From Luscinia megarhynchos (taxonomy: Eukaryota; Chordata; Aves; Passeriformes; Turdidae), in assembly GCA_034336665.1 (NCBI GenBank), contig CM067570.1, positions 17,360,502-17,424,501 of the forward strand: 64,000 bases of DNA, given 5' to 3'. Both the position numbers and the translations under genes were made by a program. This document shows positions 23,001-36,900 of the stretch, piece after piece; position 1 is the first letter of the stretch, and the number at the start of each line of letters is the position of its first letter. The notes below the pieces were generated by a model. That model had not been told where the DNA came from and searched no databases. It worked only from the letters and a program-made list of their open reading frames with translations.

Positions 23001-26000
23001 TTGGCATAGTTTATACCTGTTTAAGGCCTACCTATTCCATTATACCTTATTTGAGATATATAAATATGTAGTTAAGACCATTTAATTTGACTCTATTCCT
23101 TAATATTCCTTTTTTAGCATGTTCTCTGACAATGATGATTAAGACAGTTTCACAGTTGTCTATCATAAACTAACACATTCAATTTTAAGGACTTTTAACA
23201 ACTCTCTACCTCTCAGAGAGGGGCAGAAGCAAAGACATGTATGGAGATGATATAAGAATTTGGAATTTTTCATGAAATTAAATTATAAAAATATGCTAAT
23301 GAGTTAATTTCTAATGTGCAGGCTAAATTTCCTCTTTCTGTCCCCAGATCAAGTTATTTCAGAGGCACGGAGCAGCTCCTCAGCCAATGAAAAAATCTGA
23401 AATAACAAAATTAGAAGAATAAGCAATTGCCTTTTTGGTGTAAGAGTATTCATTTCTGAAAGAAAACATTTTTAAAAGGAAAGTATCCCTTTCACTGTTC
23501 ACAGGGACTAAAAAAAATTTATGTACATTTTAATATATTTAACACATTCAGATCATGAAAACTCAAACTGAAGGATTTTTTCATTTTTTCTTTAAGGTAT
23601 GCCATAGGAGCTTATTAAACCCCCTTGGAAGTGTATTTATATTTAAAACCAGAAAGTTTTCTTATCCTGCTAACTAAAAAACAGAGGACCAAGCAAACCC
23701 AAGGGTCAAAAAAACCCACAGAATCTGGTAATACAACTGTATACAGTATTACACTTAAATAGCATTTAGACACAGCACTCCAAATTACACACATATTTTT
23801 ACTCTAAATTAAGCAAAACAAAAATCTGGCTTTGGTATTTCTGTGTCAAAAAAGATCTATAATTTTCCAAATATAAACTCAGAAGCACAAACAGCTTCAC
23901 TAAGGCAATATTGCAGCCTTATAAACCTACTGTAAGTGACAGATCAACATTTTCAAGCAGGGACAAAGTGAATCCATTAGATGAAATACTGCCATCATTA
24001 CCTATTTTTAGCAGTAATAATAAATACAGTTATTATGATGATGAATAACTAATGAAATGGCAGGCCCAGGAAACAGCATTGTAAAGCTTTCAAGAAATTA
24101 GTCAGATCCTGGAATTGAGGTATTACTAGTCTATGTCTTATTTACCTTCTGACTTCAGTAGGACTTTTCAAGCAGTGCATATCCTGAAGCTCACTGTAAA
24201 AAAAAAAGATAATGTGATAGAAAAAGAGAAATAATACAGTCGACATCATATGATTTTATAATCCAGCCTAAGGAATATAGGACACAGAGAACATATAATA
24301 ATTCTTGCTAGGAGGAATTGCCACAGACCCTATTGTTTTATTATTACACAGAACTAAAATATGTTCCACAATTAGAAACACTTCAAATAATTCTTTAAGA
24401 GAGGGGGGCCTTGCACAGCCCCATCCTCCCCCTCCCCAGGACTTGCTAAATTCTATTTATATTTCTAATCAGGCATTAGGTAGATATCATAAAATTTGAT
24501 GAATGGAAGATACTTTGCACTGATTAAATGATCAACAAAATGGAATTAGTATGCTTTCATTTACTATGTCAGCACAGTGACTAAAAGCATTGAAGATATT
24601 ATCTTATTCCTAGCTCAAAAAAACCCCCAACATTTTAACTATTTCTCAATTTTGAGGAATTTTCAAAAGTCATTCTCCAGAAATTGACTATTCTGGAGAC
24701 ACAGTGCAGATCTGGAAATTTTTTGAGATACCAACCTCCCACCTCTTTTGTGGTTTCTTAGCTTTCCAATTTTCTTTAAATACATGACTGAGTATTTGAA
24801 AGGTACCTGAATGTTTGCCTCAATCATAGACATCTGAATTTTAAGAGAATATTAAATGGAGAATCAAGACAAATCATAAGTCTTAGCAATAAGTTAATCT
24901 TCAAACTAGGGTTTTTTTAATTACCTGTTTTCAAGAGATTTGCTTCCAAATCTTTTTTTTTCATAGGAGACATTTCTCAGTTTTAAAGTTAATTCTTAGT
25001 TCTAGCACCATTCACCTTTTTTTCCACTTTGAACAGAAAGTTTTAATGTTATTTATCAGTTGTGTCACCTTAGGAGTGCTTACAATCGCAATTCATTGGA
25101 CAATGAAATATTAAAGATGACCTGATTGTTCTACTGAACATATAAGGGGAGTGATTTAATTTTCATATTTCTGAAAGAAAGAGTATTATTAAAATTAGAA
25201 AGCATTACATACACCTCTAAATAGAATTAATTTAGAGAAACAAATCATCAGAACATTTAGAATTTTTAGATGTCAATTTTTTATTTAATAATTTATGGTG
25301 TATATATAAATGCTCCATTAATTTTTTTTGTTTGCTGTCTCTATCTATCCCTGAAATGGAAGTGCTTTGGGTAGCATATGTTAACCTGAAGTATGAATGA
25401 ATGCCATCTTGGATCTAATGCCATTATCTAATATATTGTATACATTTAGCAAGTTTCACTGGTGTCAAGACTTTTTCCCAAATGTAAATATTATCATTAA
25501 TTAGAATGGCATCCCTCCAAAATTAACTTGTTCTTAAACAATTCTATTGCACATGTACCGTCAAGCCCGAATCATATTAATAGTCTCAAATTTGCTTGCC
25601 TTTTGCACTTAGGCAGTGCTCAGATAGGTGGGAAGGTGGGTGAAAGGTGGGTAAATCTGGCTATCTCCCAAGAAGTGACATTTTCTTAGTCACAAATGGA
25701 ATACAGATGCCTTCATCTCACTCTAAAATCAAGGTCAAGCAGATTAAGAGTAATGTGATACCCTTTTGCTAGGAAGGTCTGTATTTCTGATCCAGACAGA
25801 ATATTAAAGACATCTTGTGCTATGCACAAACTCTTAGAAAGACACTCAGAAAACTTTGTAGCCAGTGGTGGCAAGATCCTTTGCCTATGGAAGATCTTGT
25901 AAAGATGTGTGGACTCCATATGATGCCAAGGAAAAAAATAACATATTTAGCGCTGTCCTCATTTTACTAAGGCAGTATTTTTAACTTCTTGGACTTTCTT

Positions 26001-29000
26001 GGACTTCTGAAGAGCTTTAAATGGTGGCTTGGGAGCAGCCAGCCTCTGAAAAAAACAATTTACCAGACTCCTTGCCAGCTGCTGCATTACATATTCACAC
26101 ATCTAGCACAGGATCTGATTTCAATTTCTAATATTGGAAAATTATATAGGGGTAGATGGCATGTCTGTCCCAAAAGCAATGAAATGTTAATAGGGCAATC
26201 ATAGAAAAATGGATATGTTTTAGCATACTTTAATATCTTCCTAACTATGAAAACATAAACCATGAATTTATATCAAACAAAAAAACAATGCATTTTTCTC
26301 AACATGCTCGATAAGACAAATGCATCTAGATGTTGCATTCAGTCTTGTCTGTGCATAAGGGAAACATTATGTATTCCAAGTGAACATTGAATGAAGCAAT
26401 CTCAAATTGCTAAATAACTTTCAAAGAAACAGTTGTTTTGTTCCATCAAAGTGTGAATGGAGATAGCATGAAGAATGCCACAAAGAGAAAAACAAGGGCT
26501 AATATAAGTCACAATGAAAGTGAGCTGAGCAAGAATATATCTGAAAGGACAGAATGGAGAATTCGTATTTGAATGATTAGTTAGGATTTGGAATTTTTCA
26601 TTATTTCTGTAATTGTTTCCTTGTTCTTGAATTACTATCTGGGACTGGTTGAGATTATTATTTTTCTTTTTCATTCTTATTTCATCTACACTGAATGCAA
26701 ATCTCAAGATGAGATTTGCCATAGTATCCACAGTGTTAAAATAAATTATTTATATTTCCCTTTTTTTGCCCCCATGGATTATGTCTTCCCTGAGGTAAAT
26801 TTCTCACAAAGATTCTAATTTGGGGCTACAGAAGTTTTGTCCCAAGCATGCACAATCTCTTGTATACTAAACTCATATTGTATTAGGTAGAATGAAATCA
26901 ATTGAATGTGCAAATTCCTTAAATAATAGCAAATGGAGAAAATTGAATTTCAAAGAGAAAAAAATGGTGAACCTGAAAAGCAGTGGTACGAAGGTCATCA
27001 GCAGAATTAACAAAAAAGTCTGGCAAAGTTACAGTTAGGCAGTCAGTAATACTCTATTGATCAGACTTTCTCAATCAATGGTGCTGTGCCTAGATTATTG
27101 ATGCAAAGGTATTAAACAAAATTTTATTTCAGCTAACTTGTTGGCTCAGATGTCAACTGAAAGTCATTTCCCCAGTCAATCAAAGGTATGATAAATGTGA
27201 GCAGAGTTAGTTCTTCAACATCTTCATGTATCTTCTACTTTCTACAGATATAATGAGCTTTGAAATGGCAGCATTTAAAGGAATATGTTAACTAGGTAAA
27301 GCAAAGACACAGCACTTACATAAAAACACAGAGAAACAAAGCACAGACTAAGTAAGGAATAGGAAGAAAGAGACACTTCATGTGACAAGGGAAATTGGCA
27401 GGTTACATCAGATAATATCAAAATCCAAATCTGTATCTACAGGTGGCTGATAAAAAAATACGATTTCCTCTTAATGTTGACTCGTTCATGTCACAAAATC
27501 CTCCACACATGACAGTCTCTGCTAAAGAAAGACCAAGAGCAAAGCAGATGCTTACTGCAGAATAAAGAAAAGCCCTTGAGCACCCACCCACCCTGCAGTT
27601 GGTATTGTTGCTGCTGGTAGGCTTCCCAAAAGCTTGTGTTTCGGTAAACACAGTATACAGTCTGGAAAGGGAAGGAATATACAGTCTAGGACAATGCACA
27701 AGTTCATTGCAATGCACACATTCATCAGTAGAAAGTATTCTCACAAGGTATGCTCATCACAGTGGGTGACAATGCCTGTGAGATGTGGATTTCACGGAAG
27801 CTCCTTGTTCCACGACCTTGTGTTCAACACCATTTAAAAATGAACTTAAATAGAAATTAACGAATATGTATCACTGAGAAATCCAGAGAAAGTGGTGCAC
27901 TTGCAACATAGTTGCTCTATTTGACTTATCTTTCAGTCAGAATCGACAAAACTATTAGCTACAGTAAACTAAAAAGAGCTGAAGAGTACTAAGAAAGTAT
28001 GTCTGTTTTTGCAGGGTTTGTTAGCTTATGAAAGATGTAATTGACTTCAATGACCTCAAACCAAATTCAATGTAATATAAGGATCAAAAGAACTCTTTTA
28101 TCAAAGAGAATACAACGAAGTTTTATTTTATAATCTTTTTTCTTCCATTATCAAAGTGAATAGATTTAGAGTATATAAATTATATTGGATAGAATTCAGA
28201 AATATTAAATTGCAAACAAAAATTTACATCCTAGAAAACAAAATTTGTTGATAAATCAAAAAAAAAGATAAAAGGCTTTAAGGAAGTGGAAAAAATATAA
28301 AAAATGAAATTATGAGAAAAATACACTTGAGAAATCATTTCATAATATTTTCTATCAACTGAAATGTGATACATTTATGTGAGTTCTCTATGAATTCTAT
28401 CTTGCATGGTAAAATCCTAAAGAGTTTTTAGGAAAAAAAATTTACTTGCGTGCCTTGAAAATGAATCATGAGAACCTACTTTGATTCTGCTTTAGTTGCA
28501 ATACATTTCTTCCTTTCTCTTTCATCAATTTACACATAAGTACAATCTGGGAGGAAAAACTTAGCTACAACCATTACAAAATTACATCAGCAAGCAAAAA
28601 TGTGCCATAAATTAATTCAGATTTCAGTGAATTCATTAGGGGTGGAATCCTCTATTTTTAATTAATTGTCTTCTTTGTTGTCAATTTGTTTTAAAATTGA
28701 CAAAAGGAAAGAATGAAAACTCTTCAGTCTTCAGGACTATGCATCAAGAAAATATCAAAATTAATATCAGGTCTGTAACTATAACTTGAGCAGAGAATTG
28801 AAGGAGAATAGAGAGATATCTACATGGGTTGTGTCTGCTTCAGGGTTCAAGTAGACTTTTTCCTATCCGGGTATCTGTTCACACCAACCTCGTTTATGAA
28901 TCCATCCCCGAACTCTTACTTCATTCCATGCAGTTGCCAATCACAAGGGGTTTTTTCCTTCCTCCTGTAGAGATACAGGCTTCCTCTGATCAGCCCATGA

Positions 29001-30707
29001 TACAAGTCTGCCCTTCTCAGTACCTGCCCAGTTCCCGGTCTTCACCTGCAAGGATTCCTAGAAACACCTCCAACCAGCTCATAACACCACTACCAGTTCA
29101 GCAATTTTCACTCAATGTCTTTGTTTTGCCTCTTGACGTGGAAATATATAAGACTGCTCTTTTGATTGTTTTCTTTGTAACTTATCTGGTTTGTACAACA
29201 CCTGCCATAATGAATGATAGGCTTGTAATCAAGCTATCAGGAAAAATGATAATACAAATAATAAATGTATATAGACTGTTCCACTTAGAGCTGCCTTTTT
29301 TTTTACCTTCATGCATGAGTAGCCAAGTAGATTCAGTGTTACTAAATTGATCTCACTTTTGATGATACCTGAGTAGTTCCTATTCCCTAACTTTGGGTCC
29401 AAAGAAAACCCAACTGGATAATCAGAAGCAGTAAATTATCCAGTAAAGACCTTATCAAGATTGTAAATTACAATGCTAAAGATACAATTACTATTTTTAT
29501 AATTCCCAGTTACCTCACAGGTAGTATGATCACTTCATTTTTCAAAACTAAATATGGTTCTTACTCCCTGTGGTTCTTATTCTCTACTCTCTACTGTGCT
29601 TCTACTGCAACAAAATTTTAGGGAGCATTATGGCAACTGAATATCCAAACTATGGTTTTAAATCTGTTCCTGCTGTCATCCTATTGGCTTCTGCTTCTAC
29701 TACTATGACAAACATTCATTTATTTATTATAAACACTGTATTCCCCTCTCTGTTTTGCATTACTGTATCCTTTCCTCACTCCCATCATTATTTTTGCCGT
29801 AAATATTCTCCCTCCACCGTTTTGTTGGATCACTGAAGGTTACATTGGCTACATCTGAATAATAAAAAAACCCTCACCCGAAGATTTTTTTCATGTTTTG
29901 TGTCTTAGCCTTCGTAAGTCTGACAAATGCCTCACAGGAGAAAAGGGGCCTTGCTTTTCCTCTGTTTAATTTTTTTTCTTCCTTAAATAAGAGTTTGAAA
30001 ACCAATTCTTTGCTGATCAAAACATATGTAAGTACCCTTTTGTATACTTAAACAGTATTTAAGCAGTGACAGCTTCTCTGCTACTGCTACTAACAGCTTT
30101 CTTCCAGTGGTAATTACATTGTTGCTATGTTTTTTCACCTTTACACAGTTGTAAATTTGAAGTAACTTCAGTGAAGCATAGAATGAGAATTGTGGGGGTG
30201 GGGTGGAAATCTGTGTAGTGTATCTGTTTGCGATTAACCATCATGTTTCCATATGTTGTAGTCCTGCTTGAAAATTCAAGCGGTCTAGGGAAATCTGATC
30301 AGCACTGTAATTATGGCCTACTTGAATCAAGTCAGTCAAATAATGTCAAAAACAATTATTTTCTTTTCCAAAGGGCACACAACAAGTTTGGGAATACACA
30401 AGAGAAAATGCAGATCTCAATATGTTAACAGTTTATCAGCCAATCTTGAGGTATTCATTCTTTGATTCTTGTAAGATGAGCAATGACGAGACTTGAAAAT
30501 TTATTGACATATTTTCCTTAGCATCATTCTTGTCCTTTTTTTCAATATAGGGCCTACACTATTATGATATGATACTTTGCTATAGATCATCATTCTAAGT
30601 TGGTCCACTGGCTGAAAAAAAAGAATAAGAAGAAATGAGTTGTGTTATTAAAATACTGCGTTTTTTCAGAAGCACCAATTTTGATGGGATTTTAAAGTGT
30701 TTGGTTT
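20086..30707. other. Long AT-rich noncoding stretch, no gene seen
   Basis: The open frames here are short, and most are I/F/L/Y-rich. The longest is 173 codons at 28829-29350 (plus), with unremarkable composition and no motif I recognise. A good acceptor (pyrimidine tract ending in CCTGTAG) lies at 28971 with no usable donor downstream. A GGTGGG-rich short repeat lies at about 25627-25653. I see no RNA genes and no recognisable transposon in this 10.6 kb, which may be intergenic or a long intron. Confidence 0.5.
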
Positions 30708-30780
30708 AAAAAAAAAACACAAAAACAAAACAAAAAAAAAAAAAAATCCAAAAAAAACCCCAAACCCCAAAACCCCCCAC
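30708..30780. repeat. A-rich tract grading into CCCCAAAA-like sequence
   Basis: A runs with occasional C give way to AAACCCC and AAAACCCCCC steps. The opposite strand reads GGGGTTTT-like. Composition is the same as at 4380-4475 and 38409-38520. Confidence 0.8.
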
Positions 30781-33531
30781 GGAGTTTGAACTGCAGGTTA
30801 CTGTCCAGGAAATTAAACCTGTTTGTTTCTATGTGCTTAGGTTCAGACACTCAGTCAGATGCCAGATTGTCAGACAACTATGAATATTTTGTGCCAAGTG
30901 CATTCTGTTGCCTTGTCATTTGGAAGGCAGATTTTCTGAAGAAGTTAAGGGTTTTTAACCTGAGCAAGACTTACAGAATTGAACCAAGAATAAATCAAGA
31001 GGCTAAATATTCCTGTAATAAACACGGCATAGTTCTACAAACGTCTTCAGAGAATAAGTATTAAGCACAGAATAATTTGTTAATGTAAGATTTCCATTCA
31101 ATCCACATTCACATACTTTTCCTGCTGAAAAGTCTTAGATATTCTGAAGGAAATTTTAATGAAAACTTGTCGGTTTAAAATTCCTTTTGCAGAATCATCA
31201 GCAGCCTTGATAAAACTACTAAAGTGAAACTCCTGAATCTGAAATTCACTGCAACAGCTTTCTGATAAAATAGAGCTGACAGGATGCTGAAGACAGACCT
31301 ATACAGTGTGTTAATAGTGAACCTGACAGGGTAAATCCCATTTTATGATTTCAGGTTTTTAATAAATTATGTTGCCTTTTATTAATTCAGATTATAACTT
31401 ATCAAATTAATTGTTATAAAAAATGCTGTTGAGATCATGATTAACATGAAGAAAAATCAAAACAGTAATTTCTTGGATGTTACTCTTTTTCATATATAAG
31501 AAAGCCTTTTGAGAAAGGGCAGGCACTGTTAAACATCACCATATTTCTCAGTATTTACAATAAAGTAAGGGAAGTCATCTGCTTTTGTGGGATTACTTGA
31601 ACTTCTTCATTGAAATATAGGATGAGGAATACCAACACAAGTGACCAAAATAATGTTTCTTATTTTCACCCCCAAGACCCATCATAGATCTATATTACCT
31701 CTTGTTATGTCTTTAATATATCATCCTCTCCTTCTTTCTCTAAGAATCACACTGATTCTATCTGCTTTCTCCCAAACTATCTTTATGACACCTCAGTTGA
31801 AACACTTCCATCTAAAACTAGGAAAAGTTCTGATTCCTGATATTACTCAAAAAATGATAATGCTTCCTGCAAGATGTTAAATAAAGAAGAATTAGATATA
31901 GTTTGCTTTAAAAATTAAATGCAAGTTTTTTGCATGAGTGTGAATATATTTATGTTCACAGAGGAGAATGTGGTATATTTCAGCATGTAAATGTATTGAT
32001 TTCAGGAAGTTTTCATATACATGTATCTATGTATCCTTATATACACCAATGCATATTTAAGTGATTTTCTGTTATGCTGTGCTACCACCTTCAGAGATAG
32101 CTTGTCACCTTAGTCTAAAATCTTTAGAGACTATCTCCTTTTATGCTCATGTGTTTCTCTGGGCAATTAGACCATGACCCTTTACAGAGATCACTGAACA
32201 TTACTACTATCAGAAAAAAAAGTACTTTTCCATGCATTTTTGCCTTAAATTACCCATCTGTTTCCAGGGGTTTATGTGCATTTAATAGTTTAATTCTACA
32301 TGTAACATTGGATATAGATATTTTAAAAGGTTTATGTACCACACATATGTACATATTATTCTACTAGAACAGAAACATTTTCTATCTCTGGTACAACTAC
32401 ATACATACATGCAAGGGCATTATTGTACCTGTAAGGTCAGATATTCAAATTTTCTTGCCATGCAAATGGTTGCTCTTAGAGCCAGCTGTCATAGAAACAT
32501 TTGTTTGTCTTGAGAGACTTGGCAAAAGGAAAAATCAATATACAAAATTTCATGAATTCTAGAGATGAAAGACATTGTAGCATCACAGGGTGACCATAAG
32601 GATCTCATTAAAGTTGTCATCTGACAAGCTTCTGCAGTCATGCTCTACCCATTTAAACTTTATATAAGATAAATGTCTTATTCTATTACAGAAAACGCTG
32701 CTCTGAAAGTTGGGTGACGATATGGAAGACTACAATATCATTATATGGCACATTCCCAGTGGAATGTAAATAGTTGTAATAGAATCTATTATTAAACACT
32801 CACTTAACTATTTAATTACTTGACTCATGTTTTGACATATTTCTTAGCATGTAACTTTCGTGAAGAAAGAGCTCTGCGTTTGTGATCCTTCAGAAATCTT
32901 ACAGCAAAGTCATGGATAAAACTATCTGTGGCTGTCTCTTAGCCTATATTCAGACTGCCATTTTCTAAGGAGAAATTTAGGATAATTTCATTATTTCTTT
33001 TAAGTTTAATTACTAACGATGGATGGTCCAAGTAATCATAACTGGTAACTGACAATGATGAATGTCTCTGTCATTTCAAAAAGCTTTTTTATTATTGACC
33101 AGGAGATCACATTGATTCTTAAGTATAAGGTCAGTTTAACTGCATCCTGTAAAGAACTAAGAATCCTAAAAATGTGATACAAAAAATAATATTTACTTAA
33201 TAAACAATAACATATAAAAGACAGAAAGCAAATATCCTACTCATTTAATTCAGAGTACCTGCATTATTGTAATGACTATGGATTGACCACCTATGGGCCT
33301 AGACTAGTGTTTCCTGTTGTCACACTAGCAAAGAAAATCAAGCTTCCTGGGAAAGACTGGTAAGAGTGAGTATAGTCTTTGTGTATGAGTTGTGAAAACA
33401 CAAGTAGAATTCCATGTTTAAGATGTTACCTGATCTTTTGGAAGACTCATAAAGTGTCTCTGCTGTAAAATTTTAGAGTTGATCTTGAGAGTAAATCAAG
33501 GAAAGGATTTCTCTAGGTCATGGCTAAGTGT
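30781..33531. other. AT-rich noncoding stretch, nothing recognised
   Basis: Only short open frames (92 codons at most) are present. No repeat or RNA gene was recognised before the purine tract begins. Confidence 0.5.
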
Positions 33532-33984
33532 GGAGAAGAGAAAGGAGAAAAAAAAAGAAAAAAGGGAAGGGGAGGAGAGGGAGGAGGGAGGGAGGAGGGA
33601 GGAGGGAGGAGGGGAGAGGAGGAGGAGAGGAGGGAGGAGGGAGAGGGAGGAGGGAGGAGGGAGGAGAGGAGGAGGGAGGAGGAGAGGAGGGAGGAGGGAG
33701 AGGAGGGAGGAGAGGAGGAGGAGAGGAGAGGAGAGGAGAGGAGAGGAGAGGAGAGGAGAGGAGAGGAGGAGGAGAGGAGAGGAGAGGAGAGGAGAGGAGA
33801 GGAGAGGAGAGGAGAGGAGAGAGGAGGAGAGGAGAGGAGAGGAGAGGGAGGAGAGGAGAGGAGAGGAGAGAGGAGAGGAGAGAGGAGAGGAGAGAGGAGA
33901 GGAGAGGAGAGGAGAGGAGAGGAGGAGGAGAGGAGGAGAGGAGGAGAGGAGAGGGAGGGAGGAGAGGAGAGGAGAGGAGAGGAG
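33532..33984 (+). repeat. 453-base uninterrupted homopurine tract (GGAGA/GGAGG)n
   Basis: Every base on the plus strand from 33532 to 33984 is A or G. The first 45 bases are A-rich. The next part is dominated by GGAGG/GGAGGG steps, and from about 33720 by GGAGA pentamers interspersed with GAGGAGGAG. Three plus-strand frames of 155-189 codons made of E, G, R and K arise from the lack of T and C, and are not genes. Long polypurine-polypyrimidine mirror-like tracts can form triplex (H-DNA) structures. They are also hard to sequence, so the true length may differ from this assembly. Confidence 0.97.
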
Positions 33985-36900
33985 TAATGTACTAAGAAAC
34001 CTTCTGAAACGTGCAGTAAGGTTCGAACAATGCCTTAATTTTTGTTAGAAGCTTTATGATTAGAGCGCACTCTGACATTAAAAATGCATAACAATAAAAC
34101 ATAAAACTATTTCCTTATTGCTGACATTTATGCAAAACCACTTACAACCATTCAAAATATTAATATCCTTTCCCACCCAGCAATTAATGCTGCTCTATGG
34201 ATTCAGTACTCCATGCACTAGAAAATAGCATTGCCACAGCGCACAGTGACCCACTGTACTTAATTACACAACAAAGTTCTTGACTTTAAGTCACAGAAAT
34301 GAAAAGTCAGTTTTAGGTTTCACAGTACAATCAACTCAAAATCCATAAAGAATTTCAATGTATGTACCATGTACCCTAGAGGAAATATGGAGAGCAATAG
34401 ACACGTTTCTTGAAATATGCCATGCTGATTTTTACTACTCATTTTTACTAAGTAGATTTTTAGTAGCAAAATTGTTATGCAAGTTTGAAAAAAATAGACA
34501 CAATAAGCATGTGCTCTCAATTGTCTGCAGTGAGGAATATGTACACATTGTTTTTGTTTTCTTATGTGCTGCTTTACTGACCTTCAGGCCTCAGTCCCTC
34601 ACTCGGCTAGCACAGAGACAGTTTCTTAGGAAGAGCAGTGGACAGTTATGTGGTCAAGGAATAACCAAATAAATAGAGCGTCTTCTTCCTTAAGCCTTTT
34701 CACAAAATGGAACCCAAGATTAGTCTTGGCTTTATTGCCAAGCATGCCCAAATAGAGTTGTTATGGATAGTGTGCAGGTCCAGATTCCTCTGAGTTTAAA
34801 CTTGGCTGCATTGTTTTACAGCAGAAACCCAAAGCTTCAGTATCCTAGTAGAATAATGGAACTAAGACATTGTAATCTTGCAGAACACTAGAGTGTGGCT
34901 TTAAGTTATAGAGTCACTAATTGCTTTTTGAGGAAATTTCAGCTGTTTTAAGCAGAGGCAAACTAAAGAAAGCTTGGTCTTCATTTTAACAATGCTTTGA
35001 GTCATGCCTTGTAGCCAGATTCTCCCACCAGTTCCATACACACAGACGTGCCTGGATTCCACTGTGGAATTTGCACCACAATTTTTATGGCAGTTTTCAA
35101 ACACAGTTTCACACGACATGGTCAATACAATGGTTTAGTCATTCCTGCCCTTTCCTGCTTTATTCTTTCATGAACTCCAGTCCATGATTTACAAGATGTA
35201 TCATCACGTATTGTGTCGAAAAACTTCTAGTTGGCAAGTGTTCTGCTTTGTTTAAAGACAGCTGGAAAATGAAGCCTCTCTAAACCTGTGCACATCCATT
35301 GTTTGAACCCCACACTTTACAAGGTAAAATCTTTCTTAACGCAGGCATTTCAGCTGACTCAGTTCCAGCTGAATAATGTAATTCAGACTCCATGGATAAC
35401 AAATGAGTGATATCCACATGAAATAGGACAAGAACAAAAGATCTAGGCTCATTCTATCAACATGACAAACAAGCAGTTTAAACTAGTTTTCTTAAACAGT
35501 TTTGATTACTTTCTTTATCATCTGATAGGGACAGCCACATTGAAGAACATCCATTTCTAATACAGCACATTGAATTAATCCATTTTAATTTGTCTTGAAG
35601 AGATTAACCAGAAATATTTCCAAGTCTTAATATCAGTCAAACTTCTTTTTCTAAAATTCATAAAAATTAGTCTTGTCATTGGAAGCTCAGCTGCACTGAG
35701 TACATGTTGTGCTGTATCTGCTCATGGATTGATCGAACATTCATTTAATATTTCACTCTGTAAGCACAGGTAGAATCTTCTGATCCAAAATACAGCTTCT
35801 AGAGACTGGAAGACTTTATGCTTACACTCAAAGATATATTTTGGTTTTAACTGTCCAGATATATTTCCATTGTGTTTCTTAGAATTTTGCATGATTGTTT
35901 TGCTTTATTCCACTGAAGCACACACATACTCTTCACTTGATGTTAAAAAGTGCTATTCTCATGCCTTGCAGCATCTTGTTCCCTAAGAATAGCTATGCCT
36001 GCACTCATTTTCTGAATGGTTTAGCAGCTTGCTCATGTTATTTGTGTATCTCTAATATTTATATTTCAGAAAACATTAAAAATCAATAAATTACTCACCA
36101 AAAGTTCCAGCTACTTCATATTGTATAAAATGACTACTGATAGCAATTACTATGATTACTGGTTTTTTATTTACTAATTCCAGAAGTAGCTGCTGATTCT
36201 AGCACTGTCCATCCCTGCAGAAGTGCTACAGGTGCTTCAGCAGTGACCAAATGATTCTCACGTCTTTCTTTAAATAACCTTGCCTGCAGAGATCCTGGAA
36301 TTACTGTTTGAAGACCCCAAAGCAAACAATTATTCTCAAGAGACAGTTTTGATATAGGATATAATGTTTCAATATAACCTCTGAGAAATGGTTGGTGTGA
36401 AATAAAGTACATTGGGGGCCAGGGAAACTTTTCTTCTCCTTGGCCATTGAACATACTGTATAATATAAAGTTAGAAATTAATGAATCCAGAATATATATT
36501 TTTATAATTTTCTTCATGTAATACAAATACTTTGATTATGATAATGATAAAAATATTATTATGCAAAATCTTAATTTAATGGTTGTCACTAATAACTTTC
36601 TATCTTGCTTTTCAGAGCATTTGCATCTCTGAAAAATATGATTAGAACTGTAACAGGTTTGAGGTATCTGGGTGCATCAACTGTATCACCTGGAGAACAA
36701 CCAATTACTTAAAGCATACTGGTCCCAAGTATGTACTCAAATTAAAGACACATTCAAGGCTTCAAACTTGCTGCTTTCCATCTGACTTTCCTTTGCTTCT
36801 GAGGAACCCATCTCTATAGGGGAAGGAGGAAGAACATTGGAGAAATGCAAGTTTATCTGTGTTATTGTCACTTAGTTAAGTTCCAGTAGAGATCAAACTC

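Noticed and set aside
28829..29350. 173-codon plus-strand open frame
   Set aside because: No recognisable domain or splice partner was found. An acceptor lies inside it but no donor, and a frame this long can occur by chance in 64 kb.
33479..34048. E/G/R-rich open frames of 155-189 codons
   Set aside because: They are a by-product of the homopurine tract, which cannot contain stop codons other than TAA/TAG/TGA types needing T.
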